Both the position numbers and the translations under genes were made by a program. DNA of 64,000 bases from contig JAAVJQ010000001.1 in NCBI GenBank assembly GCA_012038135.1, positions 372,001 to 436,000 on the forward strand, in the 5' to 3' direction. The notes below the pieces were generated by a model. That model was not told where the DNA came from and made no database searches. It worked only from the letters and a program-made list of their open reading frames with translations. This DNA comes from Salinimicrobium nanhaiense (GTDB taxonomy: Bacteria > Bacteroidota > Bacteroidia > Flavobacteriales > Flavobacteriaceae). This document shows, in pieces, positions 17,973 to 27,303 of this stretch (its first letter is position 1; each line of letters starts with the position of its first letter).

Positions 17973-18802
17973 AAGTTTTAGTCACAGGAGCTGGAGGGCA
18001 ATTAGGTCAATGTTTTAAAAAACAGGCTCGAAATTTTCCTGACATCAATTTTACTTTTACAACTTCCCGTGAGCTTGACCTGTCTCAGTTTGGAGTTGTG
18101 GGTGTTTTTATGCGCCAAAACAAATTTGATTACTGCATCAACTGCGCCGCTTACACCAATGTGGAACAGGCGGAAAAAGAGCAGGAAATGGCTTATCTTG
18201 TAAATGCTGAAAGCGTTCGAAATTTAGCCGAAGACTGTGAGGATGCCGAAACTACCTTGATCCATTTTTCTACCGACTATGTTTTCGACGGAATGAGGTC
18301 TACACCTTATTCTGAAACAGATGAAACTAATCCGCTGAATGTTTATGGAGCTTCCAAATTAATGGGAGAGCAATATATACAGGAGGAAACTAACCGGTTT
18401 TTGATCTTCAGGACGTCCTGGCTGTATTCAGACATTGGAAAGAATTTTTTCAATACCGTCCGCACAAAAGCCAACGCCGGGGAAACACTTAATATCACCA
18501 CCGCCCAATCGGGATCTCCTACCAACGCTTATGATCTTGCCGAATTTGTGCTGAAAATTGTTGCTAAAAATACAGAGGCTTACGGAATCTATCACTACAG
18601 CAATCTGGGAGAAGCCACCTGGTATGATTTTGCAAAAGAGATCCTTCGCTTAATGAATAGCGATACTCCCCTGGATGAGAGTAATGATTTTCAAACTTTG
18701 GCTGAAAGACCTAAATACAGCGTGCTTAGTAAAACCAAGGTCCTGGAATCTTTTGGCCTTCCTATTCCAAATTGGAAAGAGAGTTTAAAAACTCTTTTTT
18801 AG
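17969..18802 (+). CDS. rmlD: dTDP-4-dehydrorhamnose reductase
   Basis: A 277-residue short-chain dehydrogenase completing dTDP-L-rhamnose synthesis. The nucleotide loop VTGAGGQLGQ lies near residues 4-13, CAAYTNVEQAE near 53, STDYVFDG near 94 and the YGASKLMGE catalytic region near 119. The stop overlaps the convergent SRPBCC gene by four bases, leaving no space for a separate terminator. Confidence 0.95.
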   Translation: MKVLVTGAGGQLGQCFKKQARNFPDINFTFTTSRELDLSQFGVVGVFMRQNKFDYCINCAAYTNVEQAEKEQEMAYLVNAESVRNLAEDCEDAETTLIHFSTDYVFDGMRSTPYSETDETNPLNVYGASKLMGEQYIQEETNRFLIFRTSWLYSDIGKNFFNTVRTKANAGETLNITTAQSGSPTNAYDLAEFVLKIVAKNTEAYGIYHYSNLGEATWYDFAKEILRLMNSDTPLDESNDFQTLAERPKYSVLSKTKVLESFGLPIPNWKESLKTLF

Positions 18803-19461
18803 AAGTTATAATCCCTTTCAATAAACCATTTAAAATTTCGCACATCCTCTTCTACCATGTCTTCAAAAACGGGATTCAGAAGGCGGGCTGCGCTTTCTCC
18901 GGGAATTCCGCCGGGAGCATGGTAAGAGATGACTACATGAAGGCGGGTAGCTTCACCACCAAGATCCATGAATTCTACTTTCCCGGCATTTTCAATGGAA
19001 GAGCCGGGAAGAGATTGCCAGCCTAAGAGTTCATTGGGTCGTTCTTTTACGATCTCGCTTTTCCACCGTATACTTCCCACATTCCCGGGAAGCCTTGCCT
19101 CCCACACCGAGATGCTGTCATTAAGGCTTTCCACGCTTTCAAGGTGTTCCATGAAGAGCGGCAGGTTTTCCAGGTTCCGCCAAAAAGAGTAAACTTCTTC
19201 GCGAGGTTTATTGACCACCATGTTGAGCTGGATATTTACATTGCGGCTGTGGTTATCAGGTTTTGTTTTTCCAATGGCATTGTATAACAGGCAGTTCCCC
19301 GACACACCCCTGTACAACAGGTAACCGGCGAGCACCGCTTCTATGGGACTCTTCTTTTGTTTACCAATGGCGTCATATAAAAAATAGGCGCCGGCAAGCA
19401 GGGAAGCGCCTCTTTCGGCAGGACTAACATTTACATACAGGTGTCGTAATAAATTCCTCAT
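18799..19461 (-). CDS. Two-helix membrane domain fused to SRPBCC domain
   Basis: A 220-residue protein. Residues 1-65 resemble the YgaP-like transmembrane domain (DUF2892): two hydrophobic helices with NVSPAERGASLLAGAYFLYDA and GVSGNCLLYNAIG. Residues about 75-215 form an SRPBCC/START-like domain (INLxxxVNKPREEVYSFWRNLENLPLFMEHL). Such fusions occur in Bacteroidota and Proteobacteria with unknown ligand. It is convergent with rmlD and is probably unrelated to rhamnose synthesis. No promoter motif of high quality was found. Confidence 0.82.
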   Translation of the reverse strand: MRNLLRHLYVNVSPAERGASLLAGAYFLYDAIGKQKKSPIEAVLAGYLLYRGVSGNCLLYNAIGKTKPDNHSRNVNIQLNMVVNKPREEVYSFWRNLENLPLFMEHLESVESLNDSISVWEARLPGNVGSIRWKSEIVKERPNELLGWQSLPGSSIENAGKVEFMDLGGEATRLHVVISYHAPGGIPGESAARLLNPVFEDMVEEDVRNFKWFIERDYNF

Positions 19462-19636
19462 GGGATAAAGTTTTCTGTTATTCAGCCTAATTTACTCATA
19501 TTGAAGCCAAAGCTTAGTTTCAGTTTTGCTTAAATTGGGTTAAAATATTCTTAAATGCTGCGGAAACTGCAGAAGCCGGAAAGAGGAGCAATGGCAGGAA
19601 CCGTGAATTTTATTACTTTCGGTGTAAAACCAACCC

Positions 19637-20626
19637 ATGAAGAAACGGATCTTGATCACCGGGGCGGCCGGCTTCCTTGGCTCTCACCTTTGCGATAAAT
19701 TTATAAAAGAAGGATACCATGTAATAGGCATGGACAATCTTATCACCGGCGATAAACGCAATATTGAACATCTTTTTAAGCTGGAAGATTTTGAATTCTA
19801 TCACCACGATGTCACAACCTTCGTGCATGTGCCGGGAGATCTGGATTATATCCTGCATTTCGCTTCCCCCGCCAGCCCTATCGATTATCTCAAGATCCCT
19901 ATTCAGACGTTAAAAGTTGGATCCCTGGGCACTCATAACCTGCTTGGACTTGCCATGGTTAAAAATGCACGTATCCTTATTGCTTCTACTTCCGAAGTCT
20001 ATGGAGATCCCCTTGTACATCCTCAAACCGAAGATTACTACGGAAATGTAAATACCATTGGCCCCCGCGGAGTTTATGATGAAGCGAAGCGCTTTCAGGA
20101 ATCCATCACTATGGCCTACCACCGCTTTCATGGCCTGGAAACCCGCATTGTAAGAATCTTTAACACCTATGGCCCCCGAATGCGCCTGAATGATGGAAGG
20201 GTCATCCCTGCGTTTATTGGGCAGGCCTTACGGGGGGAGGATCTCACTGTGTTTGGAGATGGATCACAAACAAGGTCTTTCTGTTATGTAGATGACCAGG
20301 TTGAAGGGATTTACCAATTGTTATTGAGCGACTACGCAGACCCTGTAAACATTGGAAATCCGCATGAGATCACCATTAAAGATTTTGCTGAAGAGATCAT
20401 CAAATTAACCGGAACAGATCAAAAGATCATTTATAAGCCCCTGCCGCAGGACGATCCCATGCAGCGCCAGCCGGACATTACCCGGGCAAAGGAAATCCTG
20501 GGTTGGGAGCCAAAAGTTTCCCGAAGGGAGGGTATGAAAAAGACCTATGAATATTTCAAAGGCCTTAGTGAAGATGAACTTTACCGCAGCGAACATAAGG
20601 ATTTCTCAAAACACATTCGAAAATAG
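19637..20626 (+). CDS. UDP-glucuronate decarboxylase (UXS-like)
   Basis: A 329-residue extended short-chain dehydrogenase. The NAD loop [14 protein letters not shown] lies at residues 6-19, [14 protein letters not shown] near 73-86, [14 protein letters not shown] near 118 and the YxxxK site in [12 protein letters not shown] near 145; [14 protein letters not shown] follows. These are the hallmarks of UDP-xylose synthases, which oxidatively decarboxylate UDP-glucuronate. It probably supplies a pentose sugar nucleotide for surface glycans. TACTTTCG at 19614-19621 is a weak -7 candidate. UDP-xylose versus the 4-keto-pentose product cannot be decided by eye. Confidence 0.9.
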   Translation: MKKRILITGAAGFLGSHLCDKFIKEGYHVIGMDNLITGDKRNIEHLFKLEDFEFYHHDVTTFVHVPGDLDYILHFASPASPIDYLKIPIQTLKVGSLGTHNLLGLAMVKNARILIASTSEVYGDPLVHPQTEDYYGNVNTIGPRGVYDEAKRFQESITMAYHRFHGLETRIVRIFNTYGPRMRLNDGRVIPAFIGQALRGEDLTVFGDGSQTRSFCYVDDQVEGIYQLLLSDYADPVNIGNPHEITIKDFAEEIIKLTGTDQKIIYKPLPQDDPMQRQPDITRAKEILGWEPKVSRREGMKKTYEYFKGLSEDELYRSEHKDFSKHIRK

Positions 20627-20689
20627 CATTTTTGGCACCTTATAATTTGGCCGTTTCAAAAGATTTCATATAATGGTCAAAACCCGCAA

Positions 20690-21466
20690 ATGAATAAAAA
20701 AGCTTTGGTCTCTGTGATCATGCCGGCCTATAATGCCGCCGGATTTATTGCTGAAAGTATTCGGTCTGTGCAGCAGCAATCTTTTGAAGATTGGGAATTG
20801 CTGGTGATCGATGATGCCTCCAAGGACCGAACTTCAGAAATTGTGGAAGCGCTAAGAGCTGAAGATCCCCGAATAAAACTTCACATCCTGCCTACGAACC
20901 AGGGCGCCGGATTTTCCAGGAACATCGGGATCAAAGCGGCCACAGGGGATTATATTTCCTTTCTGGATGCCGATGATCTTTGGAAGCCTCATAAACTTCA
21001 GACGCAGCTGGATCTCATGAAAAAAGAGAACGTGGATGTATGCTTCAGCAGTTATGAATTGATCGATGAGCAGGGAGAAAGTCTTCAGAAGCAAATAAAA
21101 GCACTGAAATTCCTTCCTTTTGAAAAGCTTAAAAAAGCGAACTATATCGGTAATCTCACCGGGATGTACAATGCTGCAAAACTCGGGAAGATCTATTGTC
21201 CGTTAATACGGAAACGGCAGGATTGGGGGCTGTGGTTGCTGGCGGTCGAAAAAGCCGGATTTGCGAAAGGTATTCAGGAACCTCTTGCTGTTTACAGGGA
21301 GCGTGAGAATTCTATTTCGGGGAATAAAATTGAAATGCTGCAGTACAATTACCGGGTATACAGGGAAGTGCTGGAATATTCTTCTGTAAAAAGCCTTTTT
21401 TGGATGCTGTTATTTTTGAGGGAGCAGCTGCTGGTTAAGCAGCGGCAAAAAGTGGATCTAAAATAA
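20690..21466 (+). CDS. Family 2 glycosyltransferase
   Basis: A 258-residue GT-A glycosyltransferase. The nucleotide-binding start VSVIMPAYNAAGFI (residues 8-21), DDASKDRT near 42-49 and the metal-binding FLDADDLW near 88-95 are clear. The length is near the family minimum, with the C-terminus ending in a hydrophobic patch (LFWMLLFLREQ) that may touch the membrane. It lies next to UXS and rhamnose genes and probably builds a surface polysaccharide. Its 3' end overlaps the convergent ligase gene by nine bases. Confidence 0.92.
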   Translation: MNKKALVSVIMPAYNAAGFIAESIRSVQQQSFEDWELLVIDDASKDRTSEIVEALRAEDPRIKLHILPTNQGAGFSRNIGIKAATGDYISFLDADDLWKPHKLQTQLDLMKKENVDVCFSSYELIDEQGESLQKQIKALKFLPFEKLKKANYIGNLTGMYNAAKLGKIYCPLIRKRQDWGLWLLAVEKAGFAKGIQEPLAVYRERENSISGNKIEMLQYNYRVYREVLEYSSVKSLFWMLLFLREQLLVKQRQKVDLK

Positions 21467-22765
21467 AGATTCAAACTGCTTCAGCTTGCCTCTTTTGCTT
21501 CGGTTAAGGGTTTTTTTGTGTTCGAATTCTACTTCAAGGCCTTCTTCCAGATAAGTAACCATGGCCTCTTCTATTTTCTGCTTTTTTTCAGGTTCCAGTT
21601 CCTTTTCAGAAACATAAATGATCTTAAAGGCGCCGGGTTCTGTCTGCTGCACGATGAATTCTTTGATAAGTCCGTCGTTTTCGATGATACTTTTGGTGAC
21701 ATAATAAAAAGTCAGCCCCGGAACCACTTTTCCACTCGGCAACACGGCCACATCATTGGTGCGTCCTAAAAGGCTCTTCAAAATAGGCTTTTTGACACTG
21801 CTGCCTACGGTTAATGCACCCGTATCTCCAATGTCATAGCGAATGAATGGATGAGCCTTGTTGTAAAGAGAAGTGATCACTATTCTGCCTTCTTCTCCCG
21901 CCGGTACGGCTTTGCCTTCTTTATCAAGGATCTCTACAAACATGGTTTCGCTGTTGAGTACCCATTCGTCCAGCGGATTTTGAAACGCCAGAAGGCCCAA
22001 TTCACTGGCGCCGTATTCGTTCACTACGGGAACGCCAAAAACCTTTTCCAGCAGGATCTTATCCTCCTCGAAGAACATTTCACTGGTGACAATGCACAAT
22101 CGAAGGTTTGGACAGATCTCCTTTAGAACAAGATTTTTCTTCTGAAGAAATTTTCCAAATAGCACAATAGAGCTGGTATAGCCGTTGATATAATCGAAGT
22201 TCTTCTTCTTAAACTCCTCCAGGAATTCTTCCATTTTTGCATCGCTGAGGTCAAAGATGGGAAACCGGTATCTAAATCCAAACCGGTCTTTGATACGCTC
22301 CTTAAAATAGCCGATCTTATCTAACGGAATACCATAGAAACGTGCCTGAACAGAGCGATCTAAATCGATGCCGTACCACTGGTAGCGGTCATTGAACTCG
22401 GCCCAGGAAAGCGCATGGCAAAAACGATCTTTAGCGAAAATAAAGGGATGGCCGCTGCTGCCGGAAGTTTTTCCGACGTAGCTGTTTTTGGAATCAAATC
22501 CTTTGCTGAACCTTTGTTCTAATGGCCGTTGCAGGTCTGCTTTCTGCATTACAGGCACCTCTTCCCAGGAGGTATATTTTTTGCTTCCGAAGAAATTGCG
22601 GTAAAAATTGTTGTTTTTAAGATGGTAGGTAACGATCTCCTGTTTCTTCTGCTCCACATGACCCGAATACTCCGCTTCCGGAATATTCTTTATCTCCTCC
22701 AGGACATTTTTTGCCTTTTTAATGGGGAAGCGGTTAAGTTGTAAAGAGAGGCTAAACCAGTTCAA
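21458..22765 (-). CDS. CapK/PaaK-like adenylate-forming ligase
   Basis: A 435-residue protein of the ANL superfamily branch that includes phenylacetate-CoA ligase and capsule protein CapK. The phosphate loop is KTSGSSGHPF near residues 99-108, NEYGASELGL near 250 is the aromatic/acyl pocket motif, and FIRYDIGDTG near 310 holds the hinge Asp. It starts with MNWFSLSLQLNRFP, as in many CapK-like proteins of polysaccharide clusters. The acyl substrate is unknown. The neighbouring glycosyltransferase suggests glycan acylation, but it is transcribed in the opposite direction. Confidence 0.82.
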   Translation of the reverse strand: MNWFSLSLQLNRFPIKKAKNVLEEIKNIPEAEYSGHVEQKKQEIVTYHLKNNNFYRNFFGSKKYTSWEEVPVMQKADLQRPLEQRFSKGFDSKNSYVGKTSGSSGHPFIFAKDRFCHALSWAEFNDRYQWYGIDLDRSVQARFYGIPLDKIGYFKERIKDRFGFRYRFPIFDLSDAKMEEFLEEFKKKNFDYINGYTSSIVLFGKFLQKKNLVLKEICPNLRLCIVTSEMFFEEDKILLEKVFGVPVVNEYGASELGLLAFQNPLDEWVLNSETMFVEILDKEGKAVPAGEEGRIVITSLYNKAHPFIRYDIGDTGALTVGSSVKKPILKSLLGRTNDVAVLPSGKVVPGLTFYYVTKSIIENDGLIKEFIVQQTEPGAFKIIYVSEKELEPEKKQKIEEAMVTYLEEGLEVEFEHKKTLNRSKRGKLKQFESLF

Positions 22766-22801
22766 GATTTAATTTAGAAGTTTTTTATACCATTTAGTTA
22801 G

Positions 22802-22834
22802 TGCCTCAATTTACAAACAATTATTTTTGAGGCA
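22802..22834 (+). promoter_or_regulatory. purD promoter region enclosed by an inverted repeat
   Basis: TATTTTTG at 22822-22829 fits the -7 element TAnnTTTG, and the purD ATG follows at 22855. The element overlaps one arm of an 8-base inverted repeat, TGCCTCAA (22802-22809) and TTGAGGCA (22827-22834). This could be an operator or a leader hairpin; no regulator is identified. Confidence 0.5.
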
Positions 22835-22854
22835 AGAAAGAAAACAACCAACAC

Positions 22855-24126
22855 ATGAATATTCTTATCCTTGGCTCTGGCGGCCGTGAACACACCTTCG
22901 CACATCAAATTTCTCAAAGCAGTCGCTGCGAAAAATTATTTGTGGCTCCCGGCAACGCAGGTACAGCAAAAATAGTAACAAATGTAACCTTAAAGGTAAC
23001 CGATTTTGAGGCTATTAAGGAGTTGGTGCTAAAGGAGCAAATCGACATGATGGTTGTGGGTCCCGAGGATCCGCTGGTGGAAGGAATTGTTGATTTCTTT
23101 AGCGGGGATGAGCAGTTAAAGCAGGTACAGGTAATAGGACCTTCAAAAAGGGGAGCATTACTTGAAGGCAGTAAACAAAGAGCTAAGGAATTTATGGGCT
23201 TGTATAATATTCCTACGGCCGCCTATGAAAGTTTTAAAGCCGAAAGCCTTGCTGCCGGAAAGGAATTTCTTGCCACCCTAAAACCTCCATACGTTTTAAA
23301 AGCCGACGGCCTTGCTGCCGGAAAAGGGGTTTTGATCCTCAATTCTTTGGAAGAAGCTCAAATGGAGCTGGAAAACATGCTCACCCAGAATAAATTTGGA
23401 AACGCCGGGAATACCGTAGTTATAGAAGAGTTCCTCGACGGGATAGAGCTCAGTGTTTTTGTACTCACCGATGGGAAGAATTATAAGATCCTGCCTACTG
23501 CCAAGGATTACAAACGTATTGGCGTAGGTGATACGGGATTAAATACCGGCGGAATGGGTGCAATCTCTCCCGTTCCCTTTGCAGATGAAAGCTTTATGAA
23601 TAAAGTGGAGGAAAGGATTGTCAAGCCTACCATTGGAGGTCTTGACGCTGAAAAAATTGATTATAAAGGATTTGTGTTCATAGGATTAATTAAGGTAGGA
23701 GAGGAGCCATACGTTATAGAATACAACGTGAGAATGGGAGATCCCGAAACCGAAGTGGTACTGCCAAGAATAGAGACAGATCTTGTTGAGGTGTTTCAGA
23801 AAACTGCATCCGGCAAGCTGAATGAGGTGGAGCTACAGGTAAAGAAGGAGTCAGCGGCAACTTTGGTGCTGGTTTCCGGCGGTTATCCCGAAGATTATGA
23901 AAAAGGAAAAGAAATTACGGGACTTGAAAAAGTGGAAGATTCCATCGTTTTTCATGCCGGCACTAAAGAAGAGCACGGTAAAACACTAACAAATGGAGGA
24001 AGGGTATTGGCGATCACTTCCTTTGGAAGTGATTTCAAAGAGGCCATAAAAAAATCTTATCAAAATGCTGAAAAACTTCATTTTGATAAGATGTATTTTA
24101 GGAAGGATATTGGTTTTGACCTCTAG
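22855..24126 (+). CDS. purD: Phosphoribosylamine-glycine ligase (GAR synthetase)
   Basis: A 423-residue ATP-grasp enzyme for the second step of de novo purine synthesis. The N-terminal ILGSGGREHTFAHQI at residues 4-18, the VGPEDPLVEGIVD segment, PYVLKADGLAAGKGVLI near 145-161 and the C-terminal YNVRMGDPETEVVLPR near 289 are all diagnostic. The protein is full length. It ends convergent with the small membrane protein gene with a four-base overlap. Confidence 0.97.
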   Translation: MNILILGSGGREHTFAHQISQSSRCEKLFVAPGNAGTAKIVTNVTLKVTDFEAIKELVLKEQIDMMVVGPEDPLVEGIVDFFSGDEQLKQVQVIGPSKRGALLEGSKQRAKEFMGLYNIPTAAYESFKAESLAAGKEFLATLKPPYVLKADGLAAGKGVLILNSLEEAQMELENMLTQNKFGNAGNTVVIEEFLDGIELSVFVLTDGKNYKILPTAKDYKRIGVGDTGLNTGGMGAISPVPFADESFMNKVEERIVKPTIGGLDAEKIDYKGFVFIGLIKVGEEPYVIEYNVRMGDPETEVVLPRIETDLVEVFQKTASGKLNEVELQVKKESAATLVLVSGGYPEDYEKGKEITGLEKVEDSIVFHAGTKEEHGKTLTNGGRVLAITSFGSDFKEAIKKSYQNAEKLHFDKMYFRKDIGFDL

Positions 24127-24353
24127 CCCAGGAATGAATGTGCCGAGGTATCCTTTTTTTCCTCGTTACGGTCGTTGAAAATTTTCAACTGCTTCATCCA
24201 ATAGACAAATGCGGCCATTGCAATGAGAATAAAAATCCAGTTTACCAGGTTAGCAAGCCACCAGCTATCAAGCTCTGCATCTGCCAGGTAGTTGAATGGC
24301 GCGAACAGGTAATCTTCAAAAATCGTTTGTATCCCTTCAAAAAAATCCCTCAT
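24123..24353 (-). CDS. Small membrane protein next to purD (DUF6341-like)
   Basis: A 76-residue protein with one clear membrane helix (about 33-52, WLANLVNWIFILIAMAAFV) and a charged C-terminal tail. The ATG at 24353 is preferred; an upstream in-frame start at 24416 would run through the divergent gene's start. Family naming is from memory of the flavobacterial purD neighbourhood. Function is unknown. A minus-strand TATTTTTGT in the 40-base divergent gap is a possible -7 element. Confidence 0.72.
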   Translation of the reverse strand: MRDFFEGIQTIFEDYLFAPFNYLADAELDSWWLANLVNWIFILIAMAAFVYWMKQLKIFNDRNEEKKDTSAHSFLG

Positions 24354-24393
24354 AGTAGTTATCTTTAGCACCACAAAAATATAAAAAACCCTA

Positions 24394-25317
24394 ATGCTAA
24401 CAAGCTTTTTTAGCAATTCACGGCCTATTAACTTTATTATAGTAGCCGCTTATATCCTGTTTTTTTACCTCGCTGCTAATTTTGATATTTTTCTTTCCGG
24501 GTCATTTGGAACTATTCTAAGGGAATCGGGTGTCCTTTTGATCATTGTTCTAAGTGTTTTTATTCTCAATTTTATTTCAGGACGAAATGAGCTCACCGGC
24601 CGCAATGCCTATAAGAGTATTCTTTTTGCCGGTTTCATATGCATGTTTGCCCCGGCATTACAAAATAATGATGTGGTCCTGGCAAATCTTTTTCTTTTGC
24701 TTTCCCTTAGAAGAATTCTCTCTTTACGTTCTCAGCGCGAAACCATTCAAAAGATATTTGACGCTACGCTTTGGGTAGGTGTGGCTTCCCTGTTCCACTT
24801 CTGGAGCATTTTATTCCTGTTCGTAGTATATTTTGGAGTTTTGGTTCACGTGGGACACAGGTTTAAAAACTGGCTGGTGCCCATGGTAGCCATTCTCACT
24901 TTGTTTTCTATTGCTACAAGTGCAGACCTGTTGCTTACAGATAGTTTTTACACTTTTGCCGATTGGTTTCAAGCCAGCAACTTTGATTTTACAGCTTACC
25001 GGGAGCCGTCACTGTTGATTCCCACTGCCTTTCTTTTCGCTCTTAGCCTTTGGGCTTCCTTTTTCTACGTAATGATTATTCAAAAGGCAAACGCCAATGC
25101 AAAAGCTTCTTTGTTCCTTATGCTGCTTTGTGCTTTAGTAGCCATTGTGGTGGCAATATTGTCACCCACCAAAGATGGAAGTGAGCTGCTTTTCTTTTTT
25201 GCTCCGTTAGCAATTATCGTCACAAATTATTTCCAGAGCATGGATGACAAATGGTTCAAAGAGACGCTGTTTATTTTGATCCTGCTGCTTCCGGTGCTGC
25301 TTTTGGCAGCATTTTAA
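24394..25317 (+). CDS. Polytopic membrane protein (DUF6427-like)
   Basis: A 307-residue protein with about ten hydrophobic segments distributed over its length and few charged residues outside loops. No catalytic motif was recognised. It resembles a Bacteroidota membrane protein family that I recall as DUF6427 and that usually sits beside purD and a small divergent membrane protein, as here. The divergent gene pair shares a 40-base promoter gap containing TATCTTTAGC on the plus strand. Confidence 0.75.
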   Translation: MLTSFFSNSRPINFIIVAAYILFFYLAANFDIFLSGSFGTILRESGVLLIIVLSVFILNFISGRNELTGRNAYKSILFAGFICMFAPALQNNDVVLANLFLLLSLRRILSLRSQRETIQKIFDATLWVGVASLFHFWSILFLFVVYFGVLVHVGHRFKNWLVPMVAILTLFSIATSADLLLTDSFYTFADWFQASNFDFTAYREPSLLIPTAFLFALSLWASFFYVMIIQKANANAKASLFLMLLCALVAIVVAILSPTKDGSELLFFFAPLAIIVTNYFQSMDDKWFKETLFILILLLPVLLLAAF

Positions 25318-25363
25318 GCTTCAGAAGTTTATTGGTTATACCTCAAAAAAGTTAAAAATCCGG

Positions 25364-25372
25364 TACCTTTGC
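25364..25372 (+). promoter_or_regulatory. -7 promoter element of the DUF4254-GT9 unit
   Basis: TACCTTTGC, a perfect TAnnTTTGC, lies 54 bases before the DUF4254 ATG. This leaves a leader of about 45 bases containing a four-codon AUG frame (25380-25391) that ends in a stop. Confidence 0.65.
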
Positions 25373-25425
25373 GCCAAATATGAACCTGTAGTTTTTCTTC
25401 AGAAGAACTTTTAAAAAATAATAAC

Positions 25426-26037
25426 ATGTTTTCAGATAAAGCCAATCATATCTTTCAGGAAGTAATTGAAAAGTACCACGAGATCAATACTGTGGGGCAG
25501 GAATTTCACAACCCTTACGAGGAACAGGACCAACTCCTTGAACACCTCCTGTACAGAAAGTGCTGGATAGATACCGTGCAGTGGCATTATGAAGACATTA
25601 TTCGTGATCCAAAGATCGATCCTGTTGCGGCTCTTAAGCTAAAACGCCAGATCGACGCTTCCAATCAGGACAGGACAGACATGGTGGAGTATATTGACAG
25701 CTATTTCCTTGACAAATACAAGGATGTGGAGCCAAAGGCCGATGCTACTATAAATTCTGAAAGTCCCGCCTGGGCAATCGACCGTCTTTCTATCCTCGCC
25801 CTTAAGATCTATCATATGAATGAGGAGGCAAATCGTGTGGACGCCGGCCAGGAGCACATGATCAAATGCCAGGCAAAGCTGGATGTATTATTGGAGCAAC
25901 GAGTGGACCTTTCTACAGCGATAAATCAATTACTTGAGGATATTGCCAATGGGGACAAATACATGAAGGTGTACAAACAAATGAAGATGTACAACGATGA
26001 CGAGCTTAACCCTGTATTAAGAGGAGCCAAAAAATAA
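25426..26037 (+). CDS. DUF4254 family protein
   Basis: A 203-residue, mostly helical cytoplasmic protein. Stretches such as LEHLLYRKCWIDTVQWHYEDIIRDP and IDASNQDRTDMVEYID are typical of DUF4254, a Bacteroidota family commonly encoded just before a GT9 glycosyltransferase, as here with nine bases between the genes. Function is unknown; the linkage suggests a role in lipopolysaccharide core or surface-glycan assembly. Confidence 0.85.
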   Translation: MFSDKANHIFQEVIEKYHEINTVGQEFHNPYEEQDQLLEHLLYRKCWIDTVQWHYEDIIRDPKIDPVAALKLKRQIDASNQDRTDMVEYIDSYFLDKYKDVEPKADATINSESPAWAIDRLSILALKIYHMNEEANRVDAGQEHMIKCQAKLDVLLEQRVDLSTAINQLLEDIANGDKYMKVYKQMKMYNDDELNPVLRGAKK

Positions 26038-26046
26038 CATTTTTCA

Positions 26047-27087
26047 ATGGAAAGGCCCGGCCATATTTTAGTCATCCGTCTCTCTGCCATGGGAGATGTG
26101 GCCATGATGGTGCCGGTGCTAAAGGCTTTTTCTGAAAAATATCCCGATGTAAAGATCACCCTGCTCACCCGCGGATTTTTTGTCCCGCTCTTTAAAGACC
26201 TGCAGAATGTCGATGTGTTTGCTGCTGAAGTCAAGGGCAGGCACAAAGGAATTGGGGGTTTAAAAAGACTTTCTGAAGAACTACTGGACCTTAAAATTGA
26301 TGCCGTAGCCGATCTTCACAACGTGCTACGCTCCAACATTCTAAAGCTTTTCTTTAAGCTGAAGGGAATTCCCGTAAAACAACTGGATAAAGGCCGAAGA
26401 GAAAGGAAAGCCCTCACCCGAAAGGAAAATAAAGTCTTCATCCAACTGAAGCCGACTCATCAGCGATATGCTGAAGTATTCGAAAAGTTAGGTTATCCCA
26501 TAGATCCGGAAGTGGTTGATCTGCTGCCTAAGCAGGAATTGATTCAAAAGGTGAAGGAATTAACCGGAGAGCACGCCGGAAAGAAGTGGCTGGGAATTGC
26601 CCCTTTTGCGCAACACGCTTCCAAATCCTATCCCGAAGATCTTATGAAAGAAGTCCTGCAGGAGCTTCAAAAAGAGGAAGATCTAAAGATCTTTCTGTTT
26701 GGAGGTGGAACACAGGAAACCGGAAAACTTGCCGCCTGGGAAACTGAATTTAAAAATGCGGTATCTATCGCAGGAAAACTTTCTTTTGAGGAGGAATTGT
26801 CGCTGATCTCCAATTTGAATGCAATGTTATCTATGGATAGCGGCAACGGACATTTAGCGGCCAATTATGTAGTGCCGGTGATCACCCTTTGGGGCCTCAC
26901 TCATCCCTACACCGGATTTGCCCCCTTCCGCCAACCTGAATCTAATTTCCTTCTCCCGGATCTTCAGAAATATCCTGCAATTCCAACCTCCATTTATGGT
27001 AAAGACATTCCGGGAGGTTATGGCGCAGTGATGAGAAGCATTCCGCCGCAACGGGTAGTGGAGAAAATAAGGGAAATTCTTTCCTGA
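26047..27087 (+). CDS. Family 9 glycosyltransferase (heptosyltransferase-like)
   Basis: A 346-residue GT-B glycosyltransferase. The N-terminal HILVIRLSAMGDVAMMVPVLKAF (residues 6-28) is the GT9 signature with the conserved Asp of the acceptor site. The C-terminal donor region shows GIAPFAQHASKSYPEDLMKEV, FGGGTQE and MDSGNGHLAA, which fit ADP-heptose-type binding. It probably acts at the inner membrane on lipopolysaccharide core. It forms a two-gene unit with DUF4254 and ends about 80 bases before a strong terminator. Confidence 0.9.
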   Translation: MERPGHILVIRLSAMGDVAMMVPVLKAFSEKYPDVKITLLTRGFFVPLFKDLQNVDVFAAEVKGRHKGIGGLKRLSEELLDLKIDAVADLHNVLRSNILKLFFKLKGIPVKQLDKGRRERKALTRKENKVFIQLKPTHQRYAEVFEKLGYPIDPEVVDLLPKQELIQKVKELTGEHAGKKWLGIAPFAQHASKSYPEDLMKEVLQELQKEEDLKIFLFGGGTQETGKLAAWETEFKNAVSIAGKLSFEEELSLISNLNAMLSMDSGNGHLAANYVVPVITLWGLTHPYTGFAPFRQPESNFLLPDLQKYPAIPTSIYGKDIPGGYGAVMRSIPPQRVVEKIREILS

Positions 27088-27168
27088 AATTTCAAAAATC
27101 AAGCACCAAATTCCAGGCACCAAATTCGAAACTCCCAATTCGAATATGAATATTCGTTTTCCTGTAGA

Positions 27169-27213
27169 AAAAAGAGATGCTTTAAAAATGACATTTTTGA
27201 AGCATCTCTTTTT
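27169..27213. terminator. Strong bidirectional terminator
   Basis: AAAAAGAGATGCTT (27169-27182) pairs with AAGCATCTCTTTTT (27200-27213). An inner AAAAAT/ATTTTT stem extends the hairpin. A/T tails on both sides serve GT9 (plus) and the convergent oxidoreductase gene (minus). Confidence 0.9.
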
Positions 27214-27215
27214 AG

Positions 27216-27249
27216 TCTAGGCTCTAGACTCTAGACTCTAAGCTCTAGC
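27216..27249. repeat. Degenerate tandem repeat, CTCTAGA-type units
   Basis: Four to five imperfect units based on (G/A)CTCTAGA follow the terminator. The preceding stretch 27090-27150 also holds imperfect CACCAAATTC units. These belong to the simple degenerate repeats found at several operon boundaries in this window. Confidence 0.6.
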
Positions 27250-27303
27250 CCCTAATTTTCTATTTAAACATTTAACTACTCAATACTAACTTCTCACTAC
27301 CAT

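Noticed and set aside
15549-22765. A complete O-antigen or capsule gene cluster
   Set aside because: No polymerase, flippase or export genes lie in this stretch and gene directions alternate; it is only sugar-nucleotide synthesis plus one glycosyltransferase and a ligase-like gene.
24842-24857. Possible parS-like sequence in the DUF6427-like gene (TGGTTCACGTGGGACA)
   Set aside because: Three mismatches and broken symmetry; CACGTG alone occurs by chance.
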